The notes: a model not told the origin generated them from the letters alone. Shown: positions 19,959 through 29,641, counted from the first letter of the stretch. The stretch: 43,225 nucleotides of DNA from Stentor coeruleus (GCA_001970955.1 MPUH01000613.1:1-43225); one strand, 5' to 3'. A program made the numbers and translations.

Positions 19959-20207
19959 CTAAAAAACCAAACATGCACAGCTTGTTGATTTCGGACTTTC
20001 AACCTCTTCCACAACTTCCACTTGTTCATAATTATATATAGTGTGCAACGGAGCATTATTAGCCTTATCCGTAAACATAACTTTTTTCTTCCTTCCTTTT
20101 TCACCTATTCCAGTAACTGTACTCGCAGTATAAGTGCTTGAATGTTTAATTCTAGCTTTAGATATAATTGGTTTAGGACTTTTAATTGGTGAGTTCTCAA
20201 TTTCCAT
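19959..20207 (-). CDS. Small CaaX-ending protein, function unknown
   Basis: 82 aa. Basic N-terminal half (S-P-I-K-S-P-K-P-I-I-S-K), then K-K-K-V-M-F-T-D-K followed by an acidic V-E-V-V-E-E-V-E stretch. It ends S-C-A-C-L-V-F. The last four residues C-L-V-F fit a CaaX box; a terminal Phe favours geranylgeranylation, and the extra Cys two residues upstream could be palmitoylated. A small lipid-anchored membrane protein is the simplest reading. No domain recognised. TATAAT and TATAAA lie within 25 nt upstream of the ATG. Its 3' flank is the extreme C-rich plus-strand tract. Confidence 0.65.
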   Translation of the reverse strand: MEIENSPIKSPKPIISKARIKHSSTYTASTVTGIGEKGRKKKVMFTDKANNAPLHTIYNYEQVEVVEEVESPKSTSCACLVF

Positions 20208-20305
20208 TTATATCATATTATACAACTAATATCATCTCAAACGGCTTATGCTAAATATCTAAATTCCAAACATTTCGTATTACAAAACTTATTTTTTTTA
20301 TATTA

Positions 20306-21142
20306 TTAGTTACCTAGTTTAAGTTTCATATAAATAGATTTGATTTCATCACGTATTTCTTGAAAAGCCTTTTTAGTAAGCCAGCCTGTTTTTTTCTATT
20401 TATATCTTACTGTACAATCTGGGCCTATAGATTCAGTATTTAAAAGTATCTGTTTGATTTTATCACTTTCTATATCACAAAGTTGATATAATTGTCCTTG
20501 TTGTCTAGGAAGTGTTGTAAAAGTATAATCATAAGGACCTTTTGTATTAAAAATATCTTCTTTAGTTCGAAAGTCTATAACTTGATAAATCAAACTTTGA
20601 GGATCACTTTTAGGGTCATATTCAAGTCGAACATAAGTATTACGCCATGGACCACTTTCATAACTATATGTAAAAAAAGCTAAAAGGCTATTTGAAATTT
20701 ACTGTTTAAGATGGTTTTTAGATATGTTGTGACCTTCAGGTAAAGATTGGATAAGGACGTTTTTAAGCCAAATCGGTCTTTCGTTGAAGTAGTTTTTGAT
20801 CATATCGAAATACATAGTTTTAGTCACTTGTTTACATAAAGGAGTGAATGGGATTTTAGTTTCTTCAAAAGGTATGGAAATTGACTTGATAGCTTTTGAT
20901 TCAATTTCAATTTCTTCAGATTTTGGGATAGAAAATGGACTAGGTAAGGGTTACTTATAAGCGAAAGGTTGAACATCGATGAGTTTGTGTTTAGTAAAAC
21001 TTGCTGGGACAAGGAAGTTCTTAAAGTTATAGGAGCTGTGGAAGTTTTTTAGTATTTCGTCATCATCTTCGGGGATATCGAAGGAGAAATCGGAGATGTT
21101 TTTTATTTCTTCGAGCCCCATATCATTAGGGCCTGCATGCAT
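20306..21142 (-). CDS. GTF3C5: RNA polymerase III factor TFIIIC subunit 5-like (tau95/Sfc1/GTF3C5), four exons
   Basis: Subunit of TFIIIC, which binds A/B-box promoters of tRNA and 5S genes. Exons are 20955-21142, 20703-20939, 20411-20687 and 20306-20395, joined across three 15-nt introns to give 263 aa. After the first intron the frame reads into P-F-S-I-P-K. The diagnostic region is R-P-I-W-L-K-N-V-L, then E-S-G-P-W-R-N-T-Y-V-R-L-E-Y-D-P-K-S-D-P and I-Y-Q-V-I-D-F-R. It closes with C-T-K-K-T-G-W-L, matching the conserved C-T-x-x-x-G-W near the C-terminus of the family. The human protein is about twice as long; the N-terminal dimerisation barrel is missing or unrecognisable here. Start chosen as the first ATG in frame. 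Confidence 0.88.
20396..20410 (-). other. 15-nt intron, TFIIIC gene intron 3
   Basis: GTAAGATATAAATAG on the coding strand. Phase 0; it carries an in-frame TAG, and removal restores the conserved G-W motif downstream. Confidence 0.9.
20688..20702 (-). other. 15-nt intron, TFIIIC gene intron 2
   Basis: GTAAATTTCAAATAG on the coding strand, phase 2. Removal joins N-H-L-K to H-L-L-A-F-F in the conserved domain. Confidence 0.92.
20940..20954 (-). other. 15-nt intron, TFIIIC gene intron 1
   Basis: GTAACCCTTACCTAG on the coding strand, phase 2. Removal joins P-F-A-Y to N-P-F-S-I-P. Confidence 0.9.
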
Positions 21143-22208
21143 ATTTTATCTTTAAGAATTTTTTAGAATTTATTTGTTTAAGATGGTTTTGATTGATTTA
21201 TAAGATTTAGGAGATGGGTTAGATTAGATTTTTTTTTATGATGATGATATGAGATTGATTTATGGATATTGTGGAAATATGATTTTTATTTGAAATATTT
21301 TTTAGTTTTGGGATTTATGGGTGAAGATGTTGGGTAAGATTTTTTAAGGGTTTTATGTTGTTATTGATAGATAGGATTTATTGGGGTTAATGGGTTAGTA
21401 AGGCGATTTTAGAGAAAAGATGGAGTGATGAGGTTAAGTGATTTTTATAGGATAAATATATTGATATTGAGGAAAAGTTTGATGATGATGTTAGTATGTA
21501 TTTATAATCTGGTGCAATTTATTGAAAAGTGACCAAATGCTAAGGCCTTTTTTGTGATGAATTTGTGGCTTTGTATATTCGTGAATATTATGAAAATGAT
21601 GGTGGAGATTAGAAATTTGAATTATTTTATATTATGGAATTCATATAGTTATTTTATAAAGTAATATGCTTTTGATATTGCTATTATGAGAATTATCATA
21701 AATTTATTATTGTCCTTAGTATAAATTATATTACTTGCATACCTAATTCTTTAAAATCTCAACTTTCAATATGCCTACACACAATTTCTAATTTTTTACT
21801 ATTTAGCATATCACAAAAAAATAATCCCAGCATCCCATAATTTATATTTCTACTAACAAAAAGCATTATTCAAGACTTCAAAATCCTACCCACAATAAAT
21901 TATATCATTTTCAACTTAAAAAATCATAATTAAATGCATAAAATCCAAGAATAAAAAGCATAAAACCCCAACACATCCACATAAAAATCCAAATCTCCAA
22001 TAAAAAAACACCAAAACCACATCCAATCCCCAACTTCCCTAACTCAAAACTTTTAACACTATCTCATCAAAACCACTAAACGAAATCTAATATAAATTCC
22101 CTAAATCATAAACCCAACCAATATTCTATTATAAATATGTCACATTTCTTAGCTCTAAAAAACAAAAAAAGCTAAATTATAACATAACTTTCATTTCTCT
22201 CATAAAAT
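21143..22208. other. 1.07-kb intergenic spacer with an extreme skew switch
   Basis: Hand counts on the plus strand: 21181-21480 holds 80 G and 1 C; 21961-22080 holds 0 G and 41 C. The first is the 5' flank of the TFIIIC gene and the second the 3' flank of the FHA gene, both minus strand. The switch is at about 21540-21780. No gene seen. Confidence 0.7.
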
Positions 22209-23105
22209 CTATGTTTTTACAATATGAACTTCAAAAAGAGTTTTTCCCGCTTTAAAAACAAGTCCATCAAAAATCTCAAGGTCATCTTCAACAAAAAGCC
22301 ATGTACCATTTGTTGACTTTTTATCCCCAATACCATCAGTTAATATCCAACCCTTGCTTTCTTCATATGAAATGCTACATTGATATCTAGACATACTATT
22401 ATCATCAAATCGTATTTTACAGTCAACCATTCTACCAACCAAGATAGTTTCGTTACTAGGATTTAAATTGAAAACTTCATTGCATTTAGGTCCTTCAAGA
22501 AACTTTATAGTAAGAGTCCTGTATATATGCTACTTTACAATAGAATTATAGTGTATAGTCATATGAGAATTACCAAAAGAAACAATATACCCATCTTTAA
22601 GAACAAGAGCAGAATCTATTCGAACAAAAGTCCCTGATCCTTCTCCGAGGTCAGCTATTGAATATTTCTGTATGGTAGTATTAAACTTTATAACAAAATG
22701 CTGCCTTCCCATCCCTTTCAAGCTTTCATCAATAATAAAATCATTTAAAACTTCCCCATTCTCCATGAGTTTTGAACCAACAAAGGTTTTGAAATCTCCT
22801 TTATTCCGTTTAGAATTTTCCAAACCTATAGGGTTTATGTTTAAAATTGTCCCAACTGGTACAACAGTACTTTCAACAATTCGGATTTTCAGCTTTGGTA
22901 AATCAGTAGAACTCCCATCCATTTTAGGAGATGGAGCAGCTATTATTGATCCTTCTTCAAATGGGTTATGGCCTTGTATAAAAGTGTCTTCTGAAGGGTT
23001 TTTTATATGACAGTTTTCTTTTTTGTTGGAGTTCTGGATTTTTTCTTCTTCGTTATCATTAGAACTTGAACAGCACCACTTTAGGATGCTTTTGAATAGA
23101 GACAT
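22209..23105 (-). CDS. Double FHA-domain protein, two exons
   Basis: 293 aa from exons 22534-23105 and 22209-22518 across one 15-nt intron. Without splicing, an in-frame TAG would split the gene. The first FHA domain is about residues 85-190 (F-V-G-S-K, then G-M-G-R-Q-H-F-V, then G-E-G-S-G-T-F-V). The second is about 195-293 (L-V-G-R-M, S-R-Y-Q-C-S-I, K-K-S-T-N-G-T-W). FHA domains bind phosphothreonine, so this is probably a signalling adaptor. The N-terminus M-S-L-F-K-S-I-L-K-W-C-C-S-S-S could be palmitoylated. The second domain keeps the S-x-x-x-C/H and N-G-T core; in the first, G-R-Q-H replaces S-R-x-H. TATAAAAT sits just before the ATG. Confidence 0.85.
22519..22533 (-). other. 15-nt intron, FHA gene
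   Basis: GTAGCATATATACAG on the coding strand, phase 2. It is the only one of the five starting GTAG and ending CAG. Removal reads I-V-K-T-L-T-I-K-F. Confidence 0.85.
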
Positions 23106-23819
23106 ATTTTATAAAAAATAATCAGAGTGTTCATATGTGAAAATGGTTTTGGATTGATATAAGAAATTATTAGATTAAGCAAATGTAAATGATAAAAAGT
23201 GTTTGAGGAGGAAATTATGTTGTAAAAAGATAGTGGGTATATGTATGGATGAAAAGATATAAATTAGTAGTATTGATTGCTTTTAATTATAGGTTGGGGT
23301 ACGATGTAAAAATGGTTTTTGTAATTGGGAATTAGCATTATTAAAATTCCTGTATATTTTATAGAATGTGTAAGTTAAGGATTTAGATTATTAAAATTTG
23401 TTTATGAAGTATTAATATTTTTGTTAACTTTACAAGTATCGAATTTTACAAGGATACTATTTTACTATTAAAACTTAATTTTTGTTATTTTTCAGGTTTT
23501 GCTTTACTAATAATAATCACTAAATAGCCTTATTGCCTTGATGTAGTCATTGCAACTAATACACGTAAATCATAAAAATTGCAACCTAATATTTTCAAAC
23601 AAAGTATTATAAAAAATATGTAAAAAAGCTCCAAAAACCTTATAGATTTCCTCTTAACCCTCCTTATTTTCTTTAAAATATTCACAATTAATCATCACTT
23701 AACAACATCCTAAATCCTTATCAAAATATTATCTATCCAATATTGACAAATTATCACTAACATAATCATTCTTCTACAATACAAATCCTATTAATCAAAT
23801 CATGCAAATTACATTATTT

Positions 23820-24050
23820 TTAATTAATACTCTCTTTCTATAGCACATGTCTAAGTCTTTTTGAAATATACATAATACATCCTGATGTAAACGATGTGAG
23901 CATTTTAAGTCCTAAATTCAACATTTCATTCTCTTCAAAAAGACTTAGTATACAAATAATAAGTAACAATCCAATAAGTAAATAGAGGTCGTTGCAATGC
24001 ACCAAATTAAGCTTCATTTATCATTTCCGTTAATCTTAAGATAAAATGCC
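23820..24050 (-). ncRNA. Candidate unannotated minus-strand transcription unit, possibly a structured RNA
   Basis: Boundaries are approximate and come from the skew pattern of the flanks. The interval has balanced composition, no open frame of note, and a perfect 15-bp inverted repeat (23851-23865 with 23934-23948) enclosing 68 nt. It has no tRNA features, and I could not match U1, U2, U4, U5, U6, SRP or RNase P signatures. The class is unknown and it may not be transcribed. Confidence 0.3.
23851..23948. repeat. Perfect 15-bp inverted repeat with 68-nt loop
   Basis: Arm one is ctaagtctttttgaa (23851-23865) and arm two ttcaaaaagacttag (23934-23948). No pairing extends beyond the arms on either side. 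Confidence 0.85.
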
Positions 24051-24596
24051 AGATTGGTTGAAAATGTCAATAGGAAGTTTTAGCATTTTTCTTAGATTAG
24101 ATTTTTTTTTCTGAAGTTTATTTACGGGATTTATATAGAAAATAAGATTTTTATTGTATTTTGATTGCTGTGTTGTTGGCTTTTAATTTTTTTGTTGTAA
24201 GATTTAGTTTCCGAGTAATAAAAATTATTATAATGGTTGATGAGAATATTTTAGTTGAAGAAGATTTTTTTATAAAAGGTGAAGGCTTTTTTTTATAAAT
24301 ATAGGTAAGAATTATAAAAGACTGTTTCGGGAATGAAGAGAAAGGTGTGATGAGAATTGAAGATTATAGATATTTGTTAGCAATAATCTAAGCAGAAAAC
24401 CTGGAATTTATTGTTATAAACAGTTAGATGAGAGCACATTCCAATTCTCACCTTTAAAAAAATCATAAAACCCTTCAAAATTCCTCTCATTCATATCCTA
24501 TCATAATCTTTCACTTTTTCCTATAAAAACTCTAACTTTACACCCTAATTCCCAAATCAAAACTCCCATCACCTACCCACAATAATCAATAAAAAA

Positions 24597-25970
24597 CTAA
24601 GATGACTTATTTAAACTAAACCTATTAATTCTGGATAATATTCTCGAACTCTGACTCGGTAGCAAATGCTGTATAATTCTCTCTTTAATTTTACCAAGCA
24701 CCGCATTCGAAGTCCATTCTTTTACTATCTCATGTAAATGTGTGTCAACCATTTCTATACCCTGTGGTTCAATAGATTCATAATTATTCGGGTTAAAAGG
24801 GTCATCATCAACCTCAATTTCTTTTTTTTTATTCAGACTATCTAATATATCCATAGTAAACTCATCTGAGATATGTTTATCATTTTTCTCAAATACAGCT
24901 TCACCTTTATGTGTTTTTATCATAAGTTTATCAGAAGATTCAGGTAATATCAACTGCTCTTTTGTGTAGACTTTCTGTCTTTCCTGTCTGAAATTTTTTA
25001 TTTCGCTTGATGCCATGTCTTTAGTTTCCATTGTGCATATAACTTTTGGGTCTATAAGTCCTCTGACTATACTCCCACGGAAATCAGAGTTTTTTTCTGC
25101 TAAAAGGTTGAAAATCAAAGTTCTTATTTTTTTTGAGTACTCTGGACTGCTGGTTTTTCTCCCTTTAGAAAAATATATCGCTGCTTCTATACTTATAGAT
25201 ATAGTTTCGATTGTCTGCATGGATATGTCAAATCTTTCGCTACAACGGATTTCTTCTACTGCTAAAAGTAAAGCGCATTTTATCTTGATTATAATTTGCT
25301 GGCGGGTTTTGTCTTCAGAGGATAAAGAGTTTTGCATAGCCATGAAATTGACATGCAAGCTTTTGACTTGATCTAAGAGGTTGTTTTTGCTTGTTAAAGA
25401 TAAGTTTTTATATCTTTCAACATCTAGAGGGAGAGAGTTGCTGTTGTTACGCGAGAGTTTTGGAACTTTGGTTGGGGAGTCTAAATCACTTGGCTCGCTT
25501 AGCTGCCTTTTAAGCGGGAGTTTGCAATCAGGGCATGCATTCCCTACACAAGTGTTATGAAAGGTCATATGGCACGAGGAGCATGTAAAAAAGCTCATTT
25601 CAGGGTTCAAAGATTCCATACACAAGCATATCTTCGTAAGTTCAGGGAAGAACTTTTTATCCTGCTCATCATAAGTTTGTCTAAGTAAAAAACCTTTACT
25701 ATTTCGATAATCCTCTAAAGTACATAAAGGATATGTGCTTTTTACTTGTCTAACTGGAATTTCAATTATTTTTTGGGTTCTATATAGCTCACGATCACCA
25801 CAGTAAACATGACGGCCACCTATATTAAAATTACCTTTAATATCATCAGGTTTAAGAAGTACTCTACATTTAATCATGGTATTACTTTGTTCTAAAACCT
25901 CACCAAACTTTTCTTGTGAATTTTCAAGAGAATATTTTACTATAAGCTTTAGTTGATTCTCTTCTCCCAT
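24597..25970 (-). CDS. BAH-PHD-TFIIS-middle domain chromatin protein
   Basis: 457 aa, probably nuclear, reading histone marks and touching transcription elongation. Residues about 5-110 look like a BAH domain (G-G-R-H-V-Y-C-G-D-R-E-L-Y, then I-I-E-I-P-V-R-Q-V, then F-L-L-R-Q-T-Y-D). A PHD finger follows with ligands C115, C117, C130, C133, H138, C141, C146, C149 (C4HC3). Residues about 185-345 resemble the central domain of TFIIS: R-T-L-I-F-N-L-L-A-E-K-N, L-R/V-x-G-L-I-D-P-K, then a conserved M-A-S-S-E-I-K. This is the region that binds RNA polymerase II in TFIIS, Bye1, PHF3 and DIDO. The C-terminus is charged with no clear SPOC domain. BAH assignment is the weakest of the three. Confidence 0.82.
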   Translation of the reverse strand: MGEENQLKLIVKYSLENSQEKFGEVLEQSNTMIKCRVLLKPDDIKGNFNIGGRHVYCGDRELYRTQKIIEIPVRQVKSTYPLCTLEDYRNSKGFLLRQTYDEQDKKFFPELTKICLCMESLNPEMSFFTCSSCHMTFHNTCVGNACPDCKLPLKRQLSEPSDLDSPTKVPKLSRNNSNSLPLDVERYKNLSLTSKNNLLDQVKSLHVNFMAMQNSLSSEDKTRQQIIIKIKCALLLAVEEIRCSERFDISMQTIETISISIEAAIYFSKGRKTSSPEYSKKIRTLIFNLLAEKNSDFRGSIVRGLIDPKVICTMETKDMASSEIKNFRQERQKVYTKEQLILPESSDKLMIKTHKGEAVFEKNDKHISDEFTMDILDSLNKKKEIEVDDDPFNPNNYESIEPQGIEMVDTHLHEIVKEWTSNAVLGKIKERIIQHLLPSQSSRILSRINRFSLNKSS

Positions 25971-26572
25971 TTAAGTTTATTGTACTAAGCTAGTATGTAT
26001 CTTTTGATTGAAACTGTGAATTTAATAAGGATGTAGAAGGTTTTTGAAGTAAGATTGAAGATTGGGATTGAGTATAAATTATAAATTTGATTAGATAATA
26101 AATCATGGGTATTTTAAAGTTTGAGAATAGAAGTTTGATAGGATAAAATGATTTATTGTGTTGTTGATTTAATGATTTTTTTATGTTAGTATTTTAGGGA
26201 TAATTGATTAGCTGCAATTATTAGTTTTTATTATATGAGCTGTTGACTATTTGGTAATCTTATTTTCACACCATAAATACAAAATTACAGATTATTTTAT
26301 TAAAAACATATGATTTATAATAAACCCCAAAAAAAAAATCATTCTAAACCTACAGGTCTATAAAAACTAAAATTTTCCTATACAATACATCATTTAATCA
26401 TAAAACGCATTTCTTACAACCAAAAAAACGCTACCTTTCCAGCAAAGTCAATCCAAAAACTCCGCAAAAAAGCTTTAATCCCTATATTAAAATATCTTCA
26501 AACACCACATCCAACATCCCTCTTCACCAGAGCTAAAAAACCATTTTTTTTATAAAATAATTGCTAACTTAC
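25971..26572. other. Divergent intergenic spacer, no gene seen
   Basis: 602 bp between the divergent BAH-PHD and carboxypeptidase genes. G-rich on the left and C-rich on the right of the plus strand, consistent with two C-rich 5' flanks read on opposite strands. A TATAAA lies about 20 nt before the carboxypeptidase ATG. Confidence 0.6.
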
Positions 26573-28294
26573 ATGGACTTTGAAAAACAACCCCATCAAT
26601 GCGTCCTAAACACCGAAACCCTTCAGTTTTTCAGCGACTTCGACTCTGGAAACCTCCTCCGCGCTATAAAAGTCGGCCACAACCAAGTAATCCTTACATA
26701 GTATGAGCTTTTAATATCAGCTGATGCTTCAAACAAGGGCTTAAACCATTATCGGATATGGTTTTATTTCGGTATCAGAGGAATGAAAAAAGGAAGCTAT
26801 CGTTTTACTATAATAAACGCAAGTAACTTTAAATTATTTGCATCTCCACTATACAAACCTGTTTGGAGAGCTATACCAGGATCAGTTGAATGGCAAAGGG
26901 TTATGCAGACAACATGCTATACTATGAATTTCCCTAACTCTTATAGGTTTTCTTGGAATTTCGACTGTAATTTTCCTGATAATGAGGTTTATTTTGCCTT
27001 AGCTCCACCTTATTCTTATGAACATCTTGTTAAAAGCTTGGATTTATATGAAAGTTTATGTCCTTGGGATTGTGCTTTTTATAGAGAAGTTATAACGAAA
27101 AGTTTAGATGGAAGGAATGTGGAAATAATAACAATTTCTTCTAAGAAGAATTTTTCTGGGGAAAGAGAAGAGAGAGAAGTTGGCTTGTTTCAGAGTAGCA
27201 TCCATAGATCTTTTAAATCTTTGAAGCCTATTGTCTTTATTAGTGCTAGGGTACATCCAGGAGAAACACCTTCTTCCTACCTTCTCGACACAATTATTCA
27301 ATTGTTAATCTCTAAAGACCCTCGTGGTGTGACTTTACGTTCTAACTTTGTTTTCAAAATAATCCCAATGTTAAACCCTGATGGTGTATCTAGAGGTCAT
27401 TTCCGTGTAGATCAAAACGGTATCAACTTAAACCGTTGTTATGCATCTCCAAGTATGTTTGATCATCCAAGTATCTACGCAGCAAAAAACTATATAGAAA
27501 AAATAATATCATCCAGTTTATGTTTCTATTTAGATCTACATGCTCATGGTTCTAAAAAAAGCTGTTTTGTATATGGGAACTTTATAGACATGCCAAGACA
27601 AGCTGAAAACGAGCTTTTCAGTAAACTTTTAGAAATAAACTCTCCATATTTCGACTATATGGATTGCGACTTTTCTGAAAAAAGTATGACATCAAAAGAT
27701 CCTAAAGACCATCATTCTAAAGAAGGTAGTGGTCGAGTTGCTTTTTTTCGTAGTTTAAATTTAACATTCAGTTATACAATAGAAGCTGCATTTTATATAC
27801 CAAAAACTTTACATCCAATACCCCCAATGGTTAATACAAAAACTGGAAGAAGATGTTCTGAGGTTGCAGTTGTAGAGAAATTTTTAGTCCAAGTGTATAA
27901 TCGGCTTATGTTTATTGATGTTGGTGCTGCGATATTATCTTCGATTTTAGATGTTTTTAGCATAAATCCTCTTTCAAGACTTGGTGCTACGGAGTATAAA
28001 AATGTTGAGGTATTAAAAGAGTATATTGGAAATATGGTTTTGACTAGAAAAAACCCGAAACTGAAAAAAAGTTTATCAAGATCGGAACTCCCTAAAGCGT
28101 CAAGTGATAAAATTACGGAGAATTTTAGAAGAAGTGGTAGACTAAATATTATGATGAATCAGTCAGATAGGAATAATGATGTTGCTAGGAATACTGTTTG
28201 TAGGTTTAGGTCTTCGTATAAATATAGTTGCAGACCTAAGACTATAGATTTGAAGTATAAGACTCAGAAGAGTATTGGTGAACAGAGGGATTAA
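26573..28294 (+). CDS. AGBL5: Cytosolic carboxypeptidase, CCP5/AGBL5-like tubulin deglutamylase, two exons
   Basis: M14-family zinc carboxypeptidase that trims glutamate side chains from tubulin, relevant to the many cilia of this cell. Exons are 26573-26686 and 26702-28294 with a 15-nt intron; 568 aa. The first exon supplies the CCP N-terminal start (F-F-S-D-F-D-S-G-N-L), so a start at 26783 would cut the conserved N-domain. Zinc ligands are H224 and E226 (H-P-G-E) and H318 (D-L-H-A-H-G). Arg283 lies in G-I-N-L-N-R, N-P-D-G is present, and the catalytic Glu is E399 in Y-T-I-E-A. The P-M-L-N-P-D-G-V and H-P-S-I-Y-A-A-K segments favour CCP5, the enzyme that removes branch-point glutamates. The last 120 residues are basic and Ser-rich with no domain. 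Confidence 0.93.
26687..26701 (+). other. 15-nt intron, carboxypeptidase gene
   Basis: GTAATCCTTACATAG, phase 0. It holds an in-frame TAG; removal joins G-H-N-Q to Y-E-L-L-I-S, which is the conserved N-domain sequence. Confidence 0.93.
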
Positions 28295-28770
28295 GTGTTT
28301 TTATAGTGATTTTTTTTTATTTAGGATTTTAGTTTAGGGTGATGGATTTATTGATAGATTAAAGGTTGTAGGATTATGTGGGGTTTATTGGATGTAGATA
28401 AAATATTTAATTAATGTATAAATATTTAAGTTGATTGTGGGCAAAATGTTAGAAAAAATAAATGTGTTAGATAATAGTTTTAAAGAATCTGTGGGGGTAA
28501 GTTTAATAGGGTTATTGCTGGAGTTTACTTTTTTTATTATGAAATATAGTATTAGTTATAAAATAAAAATTATCAATTATTTGACAACAAAATAAATCTT
28601 TAAATATTTAAGTTCTTTTAATAATCATCGCAATCTTAAAAAAAATCTTCTACATCAGCAATTTATTATTCATATTATACTATAGCAAAATATACCATTA
28701 TAAATCTCTTTACAAAATCCCTAATAATCAATATAAAATTAATCATGCTATTTTACCTTCATATAATCCC
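28295..28770. other. Convergent intergenic spacer, no gene seen
   Basis: 476 bp. 28321-28440 on the plus strand holds 31 G and no C (3' flank of the carboxypeptidase), then the spacer turns C-rich from about 28580 (3' flank of the minus-strand coiled-coil gene). Confidence 0.65.
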
Positions 28771-29622
28771 TTATTTTTTTTTATCCATAACATTATCAGC
28801 TTTGAAACAAATCAAAGGGATGCTTTTAATACTTTGTGACCTTTTACAAAACTCATCAGATCTTTTACCAATATCTATTACAATATCAGGAGACATCATA
28901 CCTCTATTTCCAAGTAACTTAAGTAAATGCAACTCTCTAGCTTTGTATTCATTAATTTCTTTATTACTCCGACTTATATAATCACTTTTAACAGAAAGTT
29001 CTTTAAGCAAATTTTCTATAGCAAAATGAGTTTCATTGTAGACTACAGTTTTCCTTACAAGACTCAATTCCTTTTTTAAATCCTCATTTTTCTTATAAAA
29101 CTCAATATTTTCAGCGGAGAGGACCTTAAGTTTTTGCATAAGTTTTTCATTTGCATCTCTACAGTCATCTGATGGTTTCATATTTATCATCGTCCCATAC
29201 TTCCCAAGGCCATCAACAATTTTTTCCAATATTTTATCATAAGGTTTTACTAACTCACACATTTTCCTAAGCATCTCAAGAAAATACGCATATTCTGACC
29301 TAAGCTTCTTATCATCATTTGTCATATTTTTAAAGCTTTTTAAGTGTTCGTTCATTTTTGACTCAATTTTATCAGCTTTTTCCTTATCTTTCACAGTCCA
29401 GCTTAGGTTTTTTTTATGCTTTTTGCTGTTATCAATCTCAGCTGCCTGTGTTGTAGAGCCAGTAATAACCCAGTTTTCTAATGGAAGGACAATTTTAGAG
29501 GCTCTTTTTTTGATAACAAACTGTTTGCCTTTAGCTTCGATTTCAACAAGTTTGGCCCTTAATAGCTTTCTATCCACTTTTTCACTTGTGTATACTCTTT
29601 TATTAGTTCTTGGCTTATCCAT
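28771..29622 (-). CDS. Coiled-coil protein directly downstream of IFT140, function unknown
   Basis: 283 aa from ATG 29622. Basic N-terminus (K-R-V-Y-T-S-E-K-V-D-R-K), then predicted coiled coil at about 75-115 and 155-240, with a central block M-C-E-L-V-K-P-Y-D-K-I-L-E-K that could be a conserved helix. No known domain recognised. Only 19 nt separate it from the IFT140 stop, the tightest spacing in the window, and those 19 nt contain TTTTTTATAAT against its ATG. Proximity to IFT140 hints at a ciliary role, but this is inference. Confidence 0.75.
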   Translation of the reverse strand: MDKPRTNKRVYTSEKVDRKLLRAKLVEIEAKGKQFVIKKRASKIVLPLENWVITGSTTQAAEIDNSKKHKKNLSWTVKDKEKADKIESKMNEHLKSFKNMTNDDKKLRSEYAYFLEMLRKMCELVKPYDKILEKIVDGLGKYGTMINMKPSDDCRDANEKLMQKLKVLSAENIEFYKKNEDLKKELSLVRKTVVYNETHFAIENLLKELSVKSDYISRSNKEINEYKARELHLLKLLGNRGMMSPDIVIDIGKRSDEFCKRSQSIKSIPLICFKADNVMDKKK

Positions 29623-29641
29623 ATTATAAAAAAGTTAATAT

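Larger units (their letters stand above)
23106..24596. other. 1.5-kb intergenic spacer with two skew switches
   Basis: On the plus strand this spacer is G-rich (23161-23340: 43 G, 4 C), then C-rich (23641-23820: 3 G, 40 C), then G-rich again (24061-24360: 60 G, 12 C), then C-rich to the 3' end of the next gene. All other head-to-tail spacers switch only once. The double switch implies an extra minus-strand unit in between. No protein frame is found. Confidence 0.65.

Noticed and set aside
22530..22532. In-frame TAG as readthrough, stop reassignment or pseudogene lesion in the FHA gene
   Set aside because: A 15-nt GT...AG intron spanning it restores the frame exactly, and no other conserved gene contains in-frame stops.
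26783..28294. Carboxypeptidase start at the internal Met (26783)
   Set aside because: It would remove the conserved CCP N-domain encoded across the 15-nt intron from the ATG at 26573.
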